Positions 17,396-27,936 of a DNA stretch of 64,000 bases are shown here, one piece after another. A program made the translations under genes and the position numbers. The first letter of the stretch is position 1; each line of letters begins with the position of its first letter. Origin of the DNA: Cupriavidus alkaliphilus (GTDB lineage Bacteria > Pseudomonadota > Gammaproteobacteria > Burkholderiales > Burkholderiaceae); the NCBI RefSeq assembly GCF_900094595.1, contig NZ_FMAD01000002.1, positions 434,001 through 498,000 of the forward strand. Direction: 5' to 3'. The notes beneath the pieces are model-generated. The model ran no database searches. It had not been told where the DNA came from and saw nothing but the letters and a program-made list of their open reading frames with translations.

Positions 17396-17686
17396 ATGAA
17401 TCTGCGTCCTCTGCACGACCGTGTGATCGTGAAGCGTCTGGACAACGAAACCAAGACCGCGTCCGGTATCGTGATTCCCGACAACGCTGCCGAGAAGCCC
17501 GATCAAGGCGAAGTGCTGGCAATCGGTCCCGGCAAGAAGGATGACAAGGGCAACAACATTGCCCTGGACGTCAAGGTCGGCGATCGCGTGCTGTTCGGCA
17601 AGTATGCCGGCCAGGGCGTGAAGGTGGATGGCCAGGAACTGCTGGTCATGCGCGAAGAAGACATCATGGCCGTGGTCAACAAGTAA
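17396..17686 (+). CDS. groES: Co-chaperonin GroES
   Basis: The 96-residue lid of the GroEL folding chamber, cytoplasmic heptamer. The sequence [31 protein letters not shown], the mobile loop around residues 17-32 and the end [14 protein letters not shown] are diagnostic. Length is normal. The ATG at 17396 follows TAGGAG by 5 bases; an in-frame upstream start would add six residues without support. A 94-base leader separates it from the CIRCE element. groEL follows after 47 bases, so the pair forms the standard bicistronic operon. Confidence 0.99.
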
Positions 17687-17700
17687 TCCGTTACTTGTAG

Positions 17701-19377
<1,677 letters not shown>

Positions 19378-19414
19378 TCCATCTCGGGCCACTGCCCGCA
19401 AGGGCAGGCTGCGA

Positions 19415-19455
19415 TAAAAAACCCCCGCGGACGCGAGTCCGCGGGGGTTTTTCTT
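19415..19455 (+). terminator. groESL intrinsic terminator
   Basis: ACCCCCGCGGAC, a short loop GCGA, and GTCCGCGGGGGT form a 12-base stem flanked by an A-run on the left and TTTTTCTTT on the right. It ends groESL and could also stop the convergent metallophosphoesterase transcript because the left A-run is a U-run on the other strand. Confidence 0.95.
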
Positions 19456-19491
19456 TGGATGGCCGGCGCGGTCGGTGGGGGCCGGCTTGCG

Positions 19492-20265
19492 TCAGACTTC
19501 GACCACGCAGCACCAGTCGAACGACTTGTTTTCCAGCTCGCCGGTACGGCGGCTGACATAGCCGCGCGGGTTGCACACCACGCGTGAGTTGTCGACACAG
19601 TAGTCGAAGCTGGTATGGGTATGGCCGTGGATCCACAGGTCCGCCTGCGCCACCAGGTCGGGGCGGCGGGACAGGAAGCCGCCGGAGACCAGGTCGTGCG
19701 AGAAGCGCGGATCCAGGCTGCCGAGGTCCGGGCCGTGGTGCGTGACCACGACCGTCTTGCCGGCGTAGGGCAGCGCCAGCTGCGCCTGCAGCCAGTCAGA
19801 GGCGGCCAGGTGGCGTGCCAGTGCATCCTGCGGCGTGAACTGGCGCATGTGGCCGTCATCGCCGCGGATCTCGATCAGCCGGTGGTCGTACATTGCTTTC
19901 GCGCACGCCTGCATCGCCTCGTCGCGCCGGTCGGTGCCGAACAGCGTGTAGTCGGTCCACCATGTCGTGCCGATGACGCGCACGCCATCGAATTCCGCCA
20001 CCTCGCCATTGAGCAGGCGCACCCGGGGATGCGCTGCGGCGGCCTCGGCCATCTGCTGGTCCACGGTGTCGAAATTGCTCTCGTAGTACTCGTGGTTGCC
20101 CGGCACGTAGACCACCGGCTGGCTGAACGTGCCGATGGCCCAGTCGATGCCGTCGCGGCCGTTGGCGATGTCGCCGGCCAGTATCACGAGGTCGGCGTCG
20201 CATGCGGGTACGGACTGCGGCAGGTTGTGTTCGATGTGGAGGTCGCTCAGGATGCGTAGCTTCAT
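19492..20265 (-). CDS. Calcineurin-like metallophosphoesterase
   Basis: A 257-residue cytoplasmic phosphoesterase with a two-metal site. The five metal motifs are present: DLH near residue 8, GDIANGRD near 31, GNHEYY near 56, THHGPD near 169 and GHTHTSFDY near 215. No signal peptide or membrane segment. It belongs to the small stand-alone family with unknown phospho-substrate. It is convergent with groEL and its upstream region faces the end of the Tad operon, whose terminator lies 115 bases from its start. GTCCCG before the ATG is only a weak ribosome site. Confidence 0.88.
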   Translation of the reverse strand: MKLRILSDLHIEHNLPQSVPACDADLVILAGDIANGRDGIDWAIGTFSQPVVYVPGNHEYYESNFDTVDQQMAEAAAAHPRVRLLNGEVAEFDGVRVIGTTWWTDYTLFGTDRRDEAMQACAKAMYDHRLIEIRGDDGHMRQFTPQDALARHLAASDWLQAQLALPYAGKTVVVTHHGPDLGSLDPRFSHDLVSGGFLSRRPDLVAQADLWIHGHTHTSFDYCVDNSRVVCNPRGYVSRRTGELENKSFDWCCVVEV

Positions 20266-20380
20266 CGGGACTCCAGGCGGGTAGGGCGCACTGCAAGGCC
20301 TCGGCGCCGGCAGGGGGGATTGCCTGCATTCTTCAGAAGCAAGACGGTCCGGTCAAGCCCCGGGACCCGCCCGGCAAAGC

Positions 20381-20408
20381 AAAAAAGCCCGGAACCTGGG
20401 TTCCGGGC
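20381..20408 (-). terminator. Tad operon terminator
   Basis: On the minus strand GCCCGGAAC, CC, AGGTTCCGGGC form a stem of about 10 pairs followed by six U. It lies 70 bases after tadC, the last gene of the Tad operon, and points the right way to end it. Confidence 0.92.
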
Positions 20409-20476
20409 AAGTGACTGTCTTGCCGGCATTGCACCGGGAGACAGCCGGGGGAAACTGTCGCGGTTTCCCGGGGGAT

Positions 20477-21448
20477 TTATCCTCCTTGTCCTGCCATGGT
20501 TGGCAGCAGCACGCGATAGATCTGGATGAAGGCCGGCCCGAGCAACACCAGCAGCAATGACGGGAAGATGGTGAAGATCAGCGGGAACAGCAGCTTCAGC
20601 GCAATCTTGGCGGCCTGCTCCTCGGCGCGCATGCGGCGCTTGGTGCGCAGCATGTCGGACAGCACGCGCAGCGACTCGCCCAGGCTGGTGCCGAAGCGGT
20701 CGGCCTGGACCAGCATCGACGCAAACTTGTCCACGTCTTCGACGCCGGTGCGCAGCGACAGGTTGGTCAGGGCCTTTTCCTTCGAGAAACCCGAGCGCAG
20801 TTCCAGCAGCATCAGTTGCAGCTCATCGGCCAGCACCGGGCAGCGCAGCGCCAGTTCGTCGGCCACGCGCATCAGCGCCGCGTCCAGGCCGAGGCCGGCT
20901 TCGACGCAGACGGTCAGCAGGTCGATCACGTCGGGGAATTCTTCGAAGACGGTGCGCTGGCGTTGGGAAACCTTGCGCGCCAGTACGACGTTGGGCAGGT
21001 AGTAACCGACGGCGCCCAGCAGCGCCAGCAGCGCGAACATCAGGTTGCGCTCCTGCAGCGCCGGCTGGCCGGCAAGGGCCAATAGCCCGATCATCGGCAG
21101 CGACACTGCCAGTACCGTCTTGGCGGCAAAGTACAGCGGCGCGGCGTGCTGGTTGCGCCAGCCGGCGTTCATGAAACGCACGCGCAACTGAGAGTTCTCC
21201 CAGCCTTCCTTGGGCAGGGACAGCCGCGACACGGGCGTCGCCCACTGCACCAGCTTGTCGAGCCATGCATTCATGCTGCCGGGCTCCGGCGCCATGCCCC
21301 CTTGGCCGGCGAGTTGTTCCATGCGCCCTCGCATACGGTTGGGGGAGAACACATGCAGCACTCCGAACACAGTGCCGAACGCGGCGACGAAGATCAGCCC
21401 CAGTATGATCAACTGGTCTGTCTGAAACCCCTGGATAATGCCTTGCAT
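20477..21448 (-). CDS. tadC: Tad pilus inner-membrane platform protein TadC
   Basis: A 323-residue GspF-family inner-membrane protein that, with TadB, forms the platform on which TadA drives Flp pilus assembly. A hydrophobic segment near residues 12-32, a pair near 115-160 and a C-terminal segment (LFPLIFTIFPSLLLVLLGPAFI) surround the cytoplasmic F-domain (FEEFPDVIDLLTVCVEAGLGLDAAL). These motifs are typical of TadC. Last gene of the operon, 74 bases after tadB. Start by family length and GGAGAGTCC upstream. Confidence 0.93.
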   Translation of the reverse strand: MQGIIQGFQTDQLIILGLIFVAAFGTVFGVLHVFSPNRMRGRMEQLAGQGGMAPEPGSMNAWLDKLVQWATPVSRLSLPKEGWENSQLRVRFMNAGWRNQHAAPLYFAAKTVLAVSLPMIGLLALAGQPALQERNLMFALLALLGAVGYYLPNVVLARKVSQRQRTVFEEFPDVIDLLTVCVEAGLGLDAALMRVADELALRCPVLADELQLMLLELRSGFSKEKALTNLSLRTGVEDVDKFASMLVQADRFGTSLGESLRVLSDMLRTKRRMRAEEQAAKIALKLLFPLIFTIFPSLLLVLLGPAFIQIYRVLLPTMAGQGG

Positions 21449-21522
21449 GATGGACTCTCCTCAGGAGGGCTGTCCTTGCCCGGTTTTGGCTCTGTGCGGC
21501 ACCTGGTTGTCGATGCCCATGC

Positions 21523-22500
21523 TCATACCCTGATGCGGATGATCTTGCGCATCCACAGCACGCCCATCATCATCGATGCCAGCGCGCCGCCCGCCATGCG
21601 CAGCCCTACCGGGTCTTCCCACAGCACCCGCATGAAGCCGGGATTGACGATCAGGACCATACCGGCCGTGGCAAAGGGAAGCAGCCCCAGGATCCATGCC
21701 GACAGGCGGCCTTCGGCGGACAGCACGCGGATCTTGTCGTACAGTTTCAGGCGCTCGCGCACCAGGGTGCCGATCGTGTCGAGGATCTCGGCAAGGTTGC
21801 CGCCGCTCTCGCGCTGGATCAGCACCGCGATGACAAAGTAGCGGAGATCGTTGATAGGTACCCGCATGGCCAGATTTGTCATGGCGTCTCCGAGAGCCAC
21901 GCCGTAATTGATCTCTTCGAAGGTGGTGCGGAACTCGGGGCCGATCGGCGCTTTCATCTCCTCGCCCACCATGCCAAGCGCCCCGCTGAAGGCATGGCCG
22001 GCGCGCAGCGCGCGACTGATCATATCGACCGCATCCGGCAGTTGCGCCTCCATCTTCTTGAGGCGTTTCTGGCGCAGCCGTATCACGTGGAGCACCGGCA
22101 GCATGCCCGCCAGTGCGGCGCCCAGCAGGATGATCGGCATCGGCACTGGCAGCAGCGGTATCAGCGCCACCGTGCACAGCACCACCAGCGCGCAGTAGCC
22201 GAACAGCTGCGCTACCGACCAGCTGCTGCCCGATTGCTCCAGCCAGCGGTCGAGCGTGCTGATACGCGGCACATTCATCAGCCAGCGCTGCATGCGGGGC
22301 GAATCGCTCAGCATGCGCTTCTTCAGGATCGACAGGCGTTCCGCGCTGACATTGCCGCCCGCCGAGAGTGCCCGCAGGCGCGCCTCGATGCGCTTGGCGG
22401 CCGGGCCGTGGTAACTGTTCCACCACAAGTAGATGCCCTCGACACAAAGCACCACGGCAGCGAACAGCAGGATGCCGAAGGCGTAGAAGATCATGCTCAT
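21523..22500 (-). CDS. tadB: Tad pilus inner-membrane platform protein TadB
   Basis: A 325-residue GspF-family inner-membrane protein, partner of TadC. The F-domain is centred on LPDAVDMISRALRAGHAFSGALGMVGEEM (residues about 180-210) and followed by LIQRESGGNLAEILDTIGTLVRERLKL, a conserved TadB signature. N-terminal and C-terminal hydrophobic helices frame it. It lies 44 bases after tadA and uses GGGGAGACGCAA as ribosome site. A longer frame overlapping it on the same strand is out of phase and not coding. Confidence 0.93.
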   Translation of the reverse strand: MSMIFYAFGILLFAAVVLCVEGIYLWWNSYHGPAAKRIEARLRALSAGGNVSAERLSILKKRMLSDSPRMQRWLMNVPRISTLDRWLEQSGSSWSVAQLFGYCALVVLCTVALIPLLPVPMPIILLGAALAGMLPVLHVIRLRQKRLKKMEAQLPDAVDMISRALRAGHAFSGALGMVGEEMKAPIGPEFRTTFEEINYGVALGDAMTNLAMRVPINDLRYFVIAVLIQRESGGNLAEILDTIGTLVRERLKLYDKIRVLSAEGRLSAWILGLLPFATAGMVLIVNPGFMRVLWEDPVGLRMAGGALASMMMGVLWMRKIIRIRV

Positions 22501-22544
22501 TTGCGTCTCCCCGGAATGATGAACCTGGATGGCGTGGGTCGTGC

Positions 22545-23918
22545 TCAGACCTCGAAGCGCTTGGCCGGATCATAGGTTTCGTCCGGCAAGCCCACGCCAA
22601 ACACGCGCAGCCGCTCGGCGAACTTGGGATAGACGCCGGTAGCGCGGAACAGTCCACGCACGGTGCCGTCCTTGTCCACGCCGGTGCGCTGGAAGGTGAA
22701 GATCTCCTGCATGTTGATGATGTCGCCTTCCATGCCGGTAATCTCGGAGATGCTGATGATCTTGCGGCGCCCGTCGGTCAGGCGTGCCGCCTGCACGATC
22801 ACGGTGATGGCCGAGGCGATCTGCTGGCGCATGGCCTTGGCGGGCATGCTCAGCCCGGCCATGCTGACCATGTTTTCCAGCCGCGTCAGCGCGTCGCGCG
22901 GTGTGTTGGCATGGATGGTGGTGAGCGAGCCTTCGTGGCCGGTGTTCATTGCATTGAGCATGTCGAGCGCCTCGCCGCCGCGCACCTCGCCGAGGATGAT
23001 GCGGTCGGGGCGCATCCGCAGCGCGTTGCGCACCAGCGCGCGCTGGTTGATCTCGCCTTTGCCTTCGATATTGGGCGGGCGCGTTTCCAGCCGTAGCACG
23101 TGGGGTTGGCGCATCTGCAACTCGGCCGCATCCTCGATGGTGATGACCCGCTCATCTTCCGGGATGAAGCCTGAAAGGATGTTCAGCAGCGTGGTCTTGC
23201 CGCTGCCGGTGCCGCCGGAGACCAGCACGTTCACCTTGGCGGTCGACAGCGCTTGCAGCAGTTGCGCCATCGGCGGGGTCAGGCTGCGCAGGTTGACCAG
23301 GTCGGTGACCTGCAACGGATTGACGGCAAAGCGGCGGATCGACAGCAGCGGCCCATCGATCGCGGAGGGCGGGATGATCGCGTTCACGCGCGAGCCGTCG
23401 GGCAGGCGTGCATCCACCATCGGGCTGGTCTCGTCGATGCGGCGGCCCATGCGCGACACGATCTTCTCGATCACCTTCATCAGGTGCGCGTCGTCGTAGA
23501 AAACCACATCGGTAAGCTCGAGCTTGCCCCGCCGCTCGACATAGGTCTGCCGCGAAGTATTGACCAGGATGTCCGAGACGGTGGGGTCTTTCAACAGCGG
23601 CTCGAGCGGGCCAAAGCCAAACATCTCGTCATAGATCTCAACGGTGAGCTGCCGGCGTTCGTTATCGTTGAGCAGCACCTTCTGTTCATCGACAATCAGG
23701 CTGACCAGCGCCGCGATCTCCTGCCGCACCTGTTCTTGCGGGAAGCGCGCCAGGCGCTCCAGCTCGACCCGGTCGAGCACGGTCTCGTGTACGTCGCGCT
23801 TCAGTGCGTGGTAGCCGGGCGAGGTCGAGGCCCTGGCCTGCCCGCCGAACTGGATCGATGCGCTGCCGTTGGCATGGAAAGCGGGTGCGGCGGTGGTCAG
23901 CTGTTCGCGAATGGACAT
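22545..23918 (-). CDS. tadA: Tad pilus assembly ATPase TadA (CpaF)
   Basis: The 457-residue cytoplasmic hexameric ATPase of the VirB11/GspE class that powers Flp pilus assembly. Walker [13 protein letters not shown] is near residue 235, the Asp box [11 protein letters not shown] and His/Walker B region [36 protein letters not shown] follow, all intact. An N-terminal domain of about 100 residues ([21 protein letters not shown]) is normal for CpaF. The start is preceded by AAGGGGAACC. It sits between tadZ and tadB as in other Tad loci. Confidence 0.96.
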   Translation of the reverse strand: MSIREQLTTAAPAFHANGSASIQFGGQARASTSPGYHALKRDVHETVLDRVELERLARFPQEQVRQEIAALVSLIVDEQKVLLNDNERRQLTVEIYDEMFGFGPLEPLLKDPTVSDILVNTSRQTYVERRGKLELTDVVFYDDAHLMKVIEKIVSRMGRRIDETSPMVDARLPDGSRVNAIIPPSAIDGPLLSIRRFAVNPLQVTDLVNLRSLTPPMAQLLQALSTAKVNVLVSGGTGSGKTTLLNILSGFIPEDERVITIEDAAELQMRQPHVLRLETRPPNIEGKGEINQRALVRNALRMRPDRIILGEVRGGEALDMLNAMNTGHEGSLTTIHANTPRDALTRLENMVSMAGLSMPAKAMRQQIASAITVIVQAARLTDGRRKIISISEITGMEGDIINMQEIFTFQRTGVDKDGTVRGLFRATGVYPKFAERLRVFGVGLPDETYDPAKRFEV

Positions 23919-23979
23919 GATGGTTCCCCTTGTATGTGTTTTGCGCGTTGCCGTGCGGACTTGAAGTGCGTCCCGAGGG

Positions 23980-25173
23980 TCAGGTGTTCCTGGCGCGCAG
24001 CATCAGCCGACGCAGCGGCGATACCGCTTCGGACCGCACCCGCCGCTCGGCCTCGGGGCTGGCGGCAAGCTGCGTGGCCATGGCCTGCAGCGCGCGTGCA
24101 ATGCCGCTGCGCCGGCTCAGCTTTGCCACGGGCTCGCCATGGCTGACCGATTCCTCCACCACCGACGGATCGTCAGGCAACGCGAACGCGACCTTCATGC
24201 CGAAGATATCTTCCATCGATGCGCGCGGCACTTCGTTCTTGCGCCCGGTCCGGTTCAGCACCAGGCGGATCTTGTCGGGGGGATAGCGCAACGCCCGCAG
24301 GATCTCGATCAGGCGGCGCCCCGGCGGTCCGTAGGCAATGGCGGGTTCCGCCACCACGCAGATGCGATCGCTGTGGTCCAGCATGCAGAGTGAAACCGGG
24401 TCGATGCTCTGTCCGATATCGAAGATCACGAAGTCGTAGCCAGGCTGGATCACTGACAGAATCCACTCCAGCTTGTCCTGCTGAATCTGGCTGGCCTTGA
24501 CCGGATCGCGCGCGCCGGCGAGCACGTCGAAGCCGTTGTCCACATGCACCAGGCAGGCGTCAAGGAAAGCGGCGTCGGCCCGTTCGATCTGACTGCAGAT
24601 CTCGGGCAGCGTCGACGGCGGGACCTTGTCGCTGACCAGGTGGGTGAGGTCGCCGAAATGCCGGTTCAGGTCCACCACCAGCACGCGCTTGCCGAGGTGG
24701 CGTGCCAACGCGTCGCCCAGGTTGGCAGCGACAAAGCTGGTGCCGGCACCGCCCTTGCAGGAGATCACCGAGATGACCTGTGCCGCTTCCTGCTCGCGCG
24801 GCACGTGCGTGGCTTCCACCCGCTTGAGCGCCTCGGCCAGCTGGGCCTTGTCCAGCGGCCATGAGAGCACGTCGCGGATGCCTGCGCGCATCGCTTTGAT
24901 CAGCACGTCGGAGTCCAGCGCCTGCGTGACCAGGATGCAGGGCAGGCCCGGGTGCTGCTGGCGCAGGGTCTCGATGGCGAGCATCTGTCCCGGGCCGACC
25001 GCGGGCAGCTCGAGGATCATCAGGTCGGCCATGCGCAGCCGGTTGGCATGGAAGGGAAAGCGCGCCAGGTTTTCCTCGAGCGGCATGGCCTGGAAGTTTC
25101 CAACCACGGCGCTGAGCCGGGTGATCTCGGCGAGCCGGTCGCTGTCTTCGGATGCGATCAGGATCTTCAGCAT
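23980..25173 (-). CDS. tadZ: Tad pilus localisation protein TadZ (CpaE)
   Basis: A 397-residue protein with an N-terminal receiver-like domain (residues 1-120, [22 protein letters not shown]) and a ParA/MinD-like ATPase domain. The deviant Walker A reads [15 protein letters not shown] near residue 139: the usual KGGxGKT has lost the second Lys, the state reported for atypical TadZ proteins. The Asp motif [13 protein letters not shown] and [12 protein letters not shown] follow. TadZ marks the pole or site where the Tad machine assembles. ATG 25173 has GAGGA six bases upstream; a GTG 18 bases earlier is less likely. Confidence 0.93.
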   Translation of the reverse strand: MLKILIASEDSDRLAEITRLSAVVGNFQAMPLEENLARFPFHANRLRMADLMILELPAVGPGQMLAIETLRQQHPGLPCILVTQALDSDVLIKAMRAGIRDVLSWPLDKAQLAEALKRVEATHVPREQEAAQVISVISCKGGAGTSFVAANLGDALARHLGKRVLVVDLNRHFGDLTHLVSDKVPPSTLPEICSQIERADAAFLDACLVHVDNGFDVLAGARDPVKASQIQQDKLEWILSVIQPGYDFVIFDIGQSIDPVSLCMLDHSDRICVVAEPAIAYGPPGRRLIEILRALRYPPDKIRLVLNRTGRKNEVPRASMEDIFGMKVAFALPDDPSVVEESVSHGEPVAKLSRRSGIARALQAMATQLAASPEAERRVRSEAVSPLRRLMLRARNT

Positions 25174-25243
25174 GATGTCCTCGCGATGCACTTGTCGATG
25201 CTTGGGGCGATGTCTGGGTTCGGGTGGAAGCGGTCTGGAGGCA

Positions 25244-25711
25244 TCAGCTGCAAACCGTGCCGCCAGTGGACGTGCGCAGGCTCTCGCGCGTCATGGTGGT
25301 GGTGAACGGCGGCATGCCGAGGCTCACTGGTACCAGCGGGATCACCGTGTTCACCGTAACGCCTGTCACGCTCACGGTGACGCTCTGGCAGCTTGCGCGC
25401 GCGGTGGCCGCATCGGCGGCGCAGCCTGCGGGCTCATAGGCCAGGCTGATGTTCGAGTTCTGCAGCAGCGGCAGCATGTCGCGCATGCGTGTCTTGATGA
25501 CGGCGTCGCCGGCGTCGCACACCACCGCCATGCGCGCGCCCAGGCGGGTCGCCTCCGCGGCGGTATTCCAGTAGAACAGCACGCGCGAGAATTCCGCGAT
25601 GCCGACCAGTAGCGTGAAGAACACGCCCGCAATCAGGCCGAATTCGACGATGGCGGCACCGCGCTGGCACGACCGCGTGCGAGCGGGATGGGGAAGGGCG
25701 AGCGGTCTCAT
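25244..25711 (-). CDS. TadE-like pseudopilin
   Basis: A 155-residue TadE/TadF-type minor pseudopilin. After a short basic leader comes the prepilin-type cut site CQRG with AAIVEFGLIAGVFFTLLVGIAEF: Gly before the cut, Glu at +5, then a membrane helix. The rest is periplasmic, with several Cys. The prepilin peptidase TadV encoded upstream should process it. It overlaps the preceding tadE-like gene by four bases (ATGA), so translation is coupled. Which of the two genes corresponds to tadE and which to tadF cannot be settled without alignment. Confidence 0.88.
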   Translation of the reverse strand: MRPLALPHPARTRSCQRGAAIVEFGLIAGVFFTLLVGIAEFSRVLFYWNTAAEATRLGARMAVVCDAGDAVIKTRMRDMLPLLQNSNISLAYEPAGCAADAATARASCQSVTVSVTGVTVNTVIPLVPVSLGMPPFTTTMTRESLRTSTGGTVCS

Positions 25712-26241
25712 AGCACTTGCCTCATGACGGTAGTGATGTCGCTGAAGGTCAACCCGCTCACGTCGATAAAGGACTGCAGCGGCGAGTAGGCAAAGCCGGT
25801 AATCCGTACTGCGACCAGGTTCACCGTACCGGCCGGCGTGCCGGCACCGCCCGGGTTGTCGTAGGTATTAACGTTGCTGAACGACTGGCCAGCGCATCCA
25901 CTGGCGTCCACCCGATCGCAAATCACTACCATCGAGGTGCTTAGTCCAGGCGCAAGCGTGTCGCCGCTGCAGGCGCTGTTGCCATACACCGCCAGGCACT
26001 TGGCAGCGGCTGCCGGATAACCGACATCGTCCGGGGAAAACTGCGACAGGTAGCGCGTTGCCGTACGGGTCGCCTTGGTCAGCGTGTCGTACTGGTAGAT
26101 CGCGCGGCCGAATTCGGCCACGCCGCACGCCATCAGCACCATCGGCGCAAGCAGGATGCCGAACTCCACTGCGGCCACGCCGCGCTGGCGCCTTGCCGAG
26201 GGCTTGCGCGTTTGCTTGCGCAGCATCAAGAGCCGTGTCAT
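25708..26241 (-). CDS. TadE-like pseudopilin
   Basis: A 177-residue TadE-type pseudopilin. A basic leader ends RQRG and is followed by VAAVEFGILLAPMVLMACGVAEF: a type IVb prepilin peptidase site with Glu at +5 and a membrane helix. The periplasmic part contains paired Cys that may form disulfides (CLAVYGNSAC, CDRVDASGC). It follows tadG by nine bases and overlaps the next pseudopilin gene by four. TadE and TadF are both needed for pilus formation in other species. Confidence 0.88.
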   Translation of the reverse strand: MTRLLMLRKQTRKPSARRQRGVAAVEFGILLAPMVLMACGVAEFGRAIYQYDTLTKATRTATRYLSQFSPDDVGYPAAAAKCLAVYGNSACSGDTLAPGLSTSMVVICDRVDASGCAGQSFSNVNTYDNPGGAGTPAGTVNLVAVRITGFAYSPLQSFIDVSGLTFSDITTVMRQVL

Positions 26242-26250
26242 CGCCGTCTC

Positions 26251-27552
26251 CTATTGCACCAGCACCGGAACCAGCGGGCCGGCCCCGCCGCCTGCGCCGG
26301 GCATGCCCTGCGTCGCGCACGGGCTGCCCGCCATGGTCGAGTCGCCGCGGTATTCCAGCCGCACGGTGTCGTTGCGGCCGCCCTTTTGCATCGGCTCGAC
26401 CATCAGCAGGCAGGCCCAGCCGGTGACCGGAATCTTGTGGGTGCCGGCGGTGGCGAGCGAGGTGCAGTCGACGACCGGCGCCAGCACCAGCCGGCGGTCG
26501 GCCCCGGCCTCGTGCGTGGCCCTGGCCGAGGCGTTGCCTTGCGTGTCGAGCAGCGTGGTGGCGTCGCCCTGGTACGAACGGAAGGAGTTGCGCGCGGCGA
26601 GGAAGTTCGGCTGTGCATTGCCCAGGCTGTCGCTCGAACTGCCGTTGTAGGCATTGAATTGGGCGGTCCAGGTCGCGTCCGTATAGGCAAAGCCGGTGAA
26701 GTCGGTTACCCCCACGGTCTTGCCGGCCTTGACGATGCCGAAGCGGCTGTTCCATTCGTCGGCAATGGAAGCCTTGTCGCCGGTGGTGCCGATCTGGGTG
26801 CCCGTAGCCGGCAGGTTGCACTGGCCCGCGCCCTTGAGCTGGTTGGCCAGGTCCTTGGCGCTGCTGCCGCCGGTCAGGTCGGCCCAGCCGAAATTGCCGC
26901 CGCCATAGGCCACGCTGTCCTTGTCCGCGGTGCCTGATTTGGTGATCAGCCACTGCCCGATGGTGTAGCCTCCGGGCACGGGCGGCGAGGCGGTGTCGGG
27001 CCGGCACACGAATACCGGGATCGCACAGGCGGTTTGCGCCGAGGTGGTGGTCGCCACGGCGAAGGCCGCCACGGTGCTGGGTCCGATGTTGACGCCCGGC
27101 ATGGCATTGAGCACATGCGCGAACCAATGCGCGATGCCCACGCGGGCTACGTCGCAGCGCACATACTTGATGGTATTGAGCGGATAGGTAGCCGAATCCT
27201 TGTCGAGGAAGGGATTGTCGAGCGAATCGGTGTAAGTCACGCTTTCGCTCGCGACGAGCTGCACCTGTTCGCGCTGGAACAGGGCCTGGTTGCGCGAGCC
27301 GGCGGTGATGCCGGCCGCCTCGGACACTGCCAGCGGCGTGGCGCCGGTGAGGTCGCGCGCCGCAGCCAGCGCGCATGCATCGGCGCTGTTCTGCAGCTCG
27401 CTCTTGGCCACGTACAGCTTGCCCAGATCGAGCGCCAGGCCCACGAAACCGACCAGGACCACGATCACAATCCCCATGATGATGGCGACGGCGCCGCGCT
27501 GCCGTGCGTGGCGGTGCGCCAGCGCGGTGCCGTGAAACCTGGGTCTGGTCAT
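26251..27552 (-). CDS. tadG: TadG-like pilus assembly protein
   Basis: A 433-residue protein of the TadG family. The N-terminus has a Flp-like region RQRGAVAIIMGIVIVVLVGFVGLALDLGKLYVAKSELQNSADACALAAARDL, the family hallmark, in which the pilin Glu at +5 is absent (AVAII). A single membrane helix is followed by a large periplasmic domain with eight or more Cys and a Ser/Gly-rich part; no von Willebrand MIDAS motif (DxSxS) is obvious, unlike some longer TadG. It probably anchors or caps the pilus. It follows a small lipoprotein gene by 25 bases. Confidence 0.88.
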   Translation of the reverse strand: MTRPRFHGTALAHRHARQRGAVAIIMGIVIVVLVGFVGLALDLGKLYVAKSELQNSADACALAAARDLTGATPLAVSEAAGITAGSRNQALFQREQVQLVASESVTYTDSLDNPFLDKDSATYPLNTIKYVRCDVARVGIAHWFAHVLNAMPGVNIGPSTVAAFAVATTTSAQTACAIPVFVCRPDTASPPVPGGYTIGQWLITKSGTADKDSVAYGGGNFGWADLTGGSSAKDLANQLKGAGQCNLPATGTQIGTTGDKASIADEWNSRFGIVKAGKTVGVTDFTGFAYTDATWTAQFNAYNGSSSDSLGNAQPNFLAARNSFRSYQGDATTLLDTQGNASARATHEAGADRRLVLAPVVDCTSLATAGTHKIPVTGWACLLMVEPMQKGGRNDTVRLEYRGDSTMAGSPCATQGMPGAGGGAGPLVPVLVQ

Positions 27553-27577
27553 GATGGCGCTCCCGGTTTGGTTGAGA

Positions 27578-27913
27578 TCAGCGCGAGCCGCCGCCCATGC
27601 CCACGCCGCCGTAGCTGCCGGCGCCGAAGTCGATGGTCATGGCGGGCGTGCCGCCCTGTTGCGGCTTCGACAGCGAGCGGTCGAAGTTCCGCATCGCCGC
27701 TACTGCGGTCTTGCCGTCGGTGCCGGTGACGGTGGGCAGGCCCGCCGGCGCGTCGGGGTTGATGATCTGCATTTGCGTGACCGTGGCCAGGGCCACGCCG
27801 CGCTGGCGATCCCACACCGGGGTCGAGGTCATGCAGGCGGATAGCGTCAGGCAGGCCAGGGTGCCGAGCACCACTGCGGCGGCGCCGCGCGAGAGGTTCA
27901 GGTTCTTGCTCAT
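27578..27913 (-). CDS. Small Tad-locus lipoprotein of unknown function
   Basis: A 111-residue lipoprotein: the signal peptide ends in the lipobox LSAC near residue 27, with Met after the Cys, so sorting to the outer membrane is expected. The mature part is short, with VTQMQIINPDAPAGLPTVTGTDGKTAVAAMRNFDRSL, and ends Gly-rich (GGVGMGGGSR). I do not recognise it as TadD (no TPR repeats), RcpB or CpaD. It is directly downstream of the secretin RcpA (23 bases) and upstream of tadG, which makes a pilotin or secretin-stabilising role plausible (inference). Good ribosome site AGGAGAAAC. Confidence 0.8.
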   Translation of the reverse strand: MSKNLNLSRGAAAVVLGTLACLTLSACMTSTPVWDRQRGVALATVTQMQIINPDAPAGLPTVTGTDGKTAVAAMRNFDRSLSKPQQGGTPAMTIDFGAGSYGGVGMGGGSR

Positions 27914-27936
27914 GATCGTTTCTCCTGTGGCGCGGT

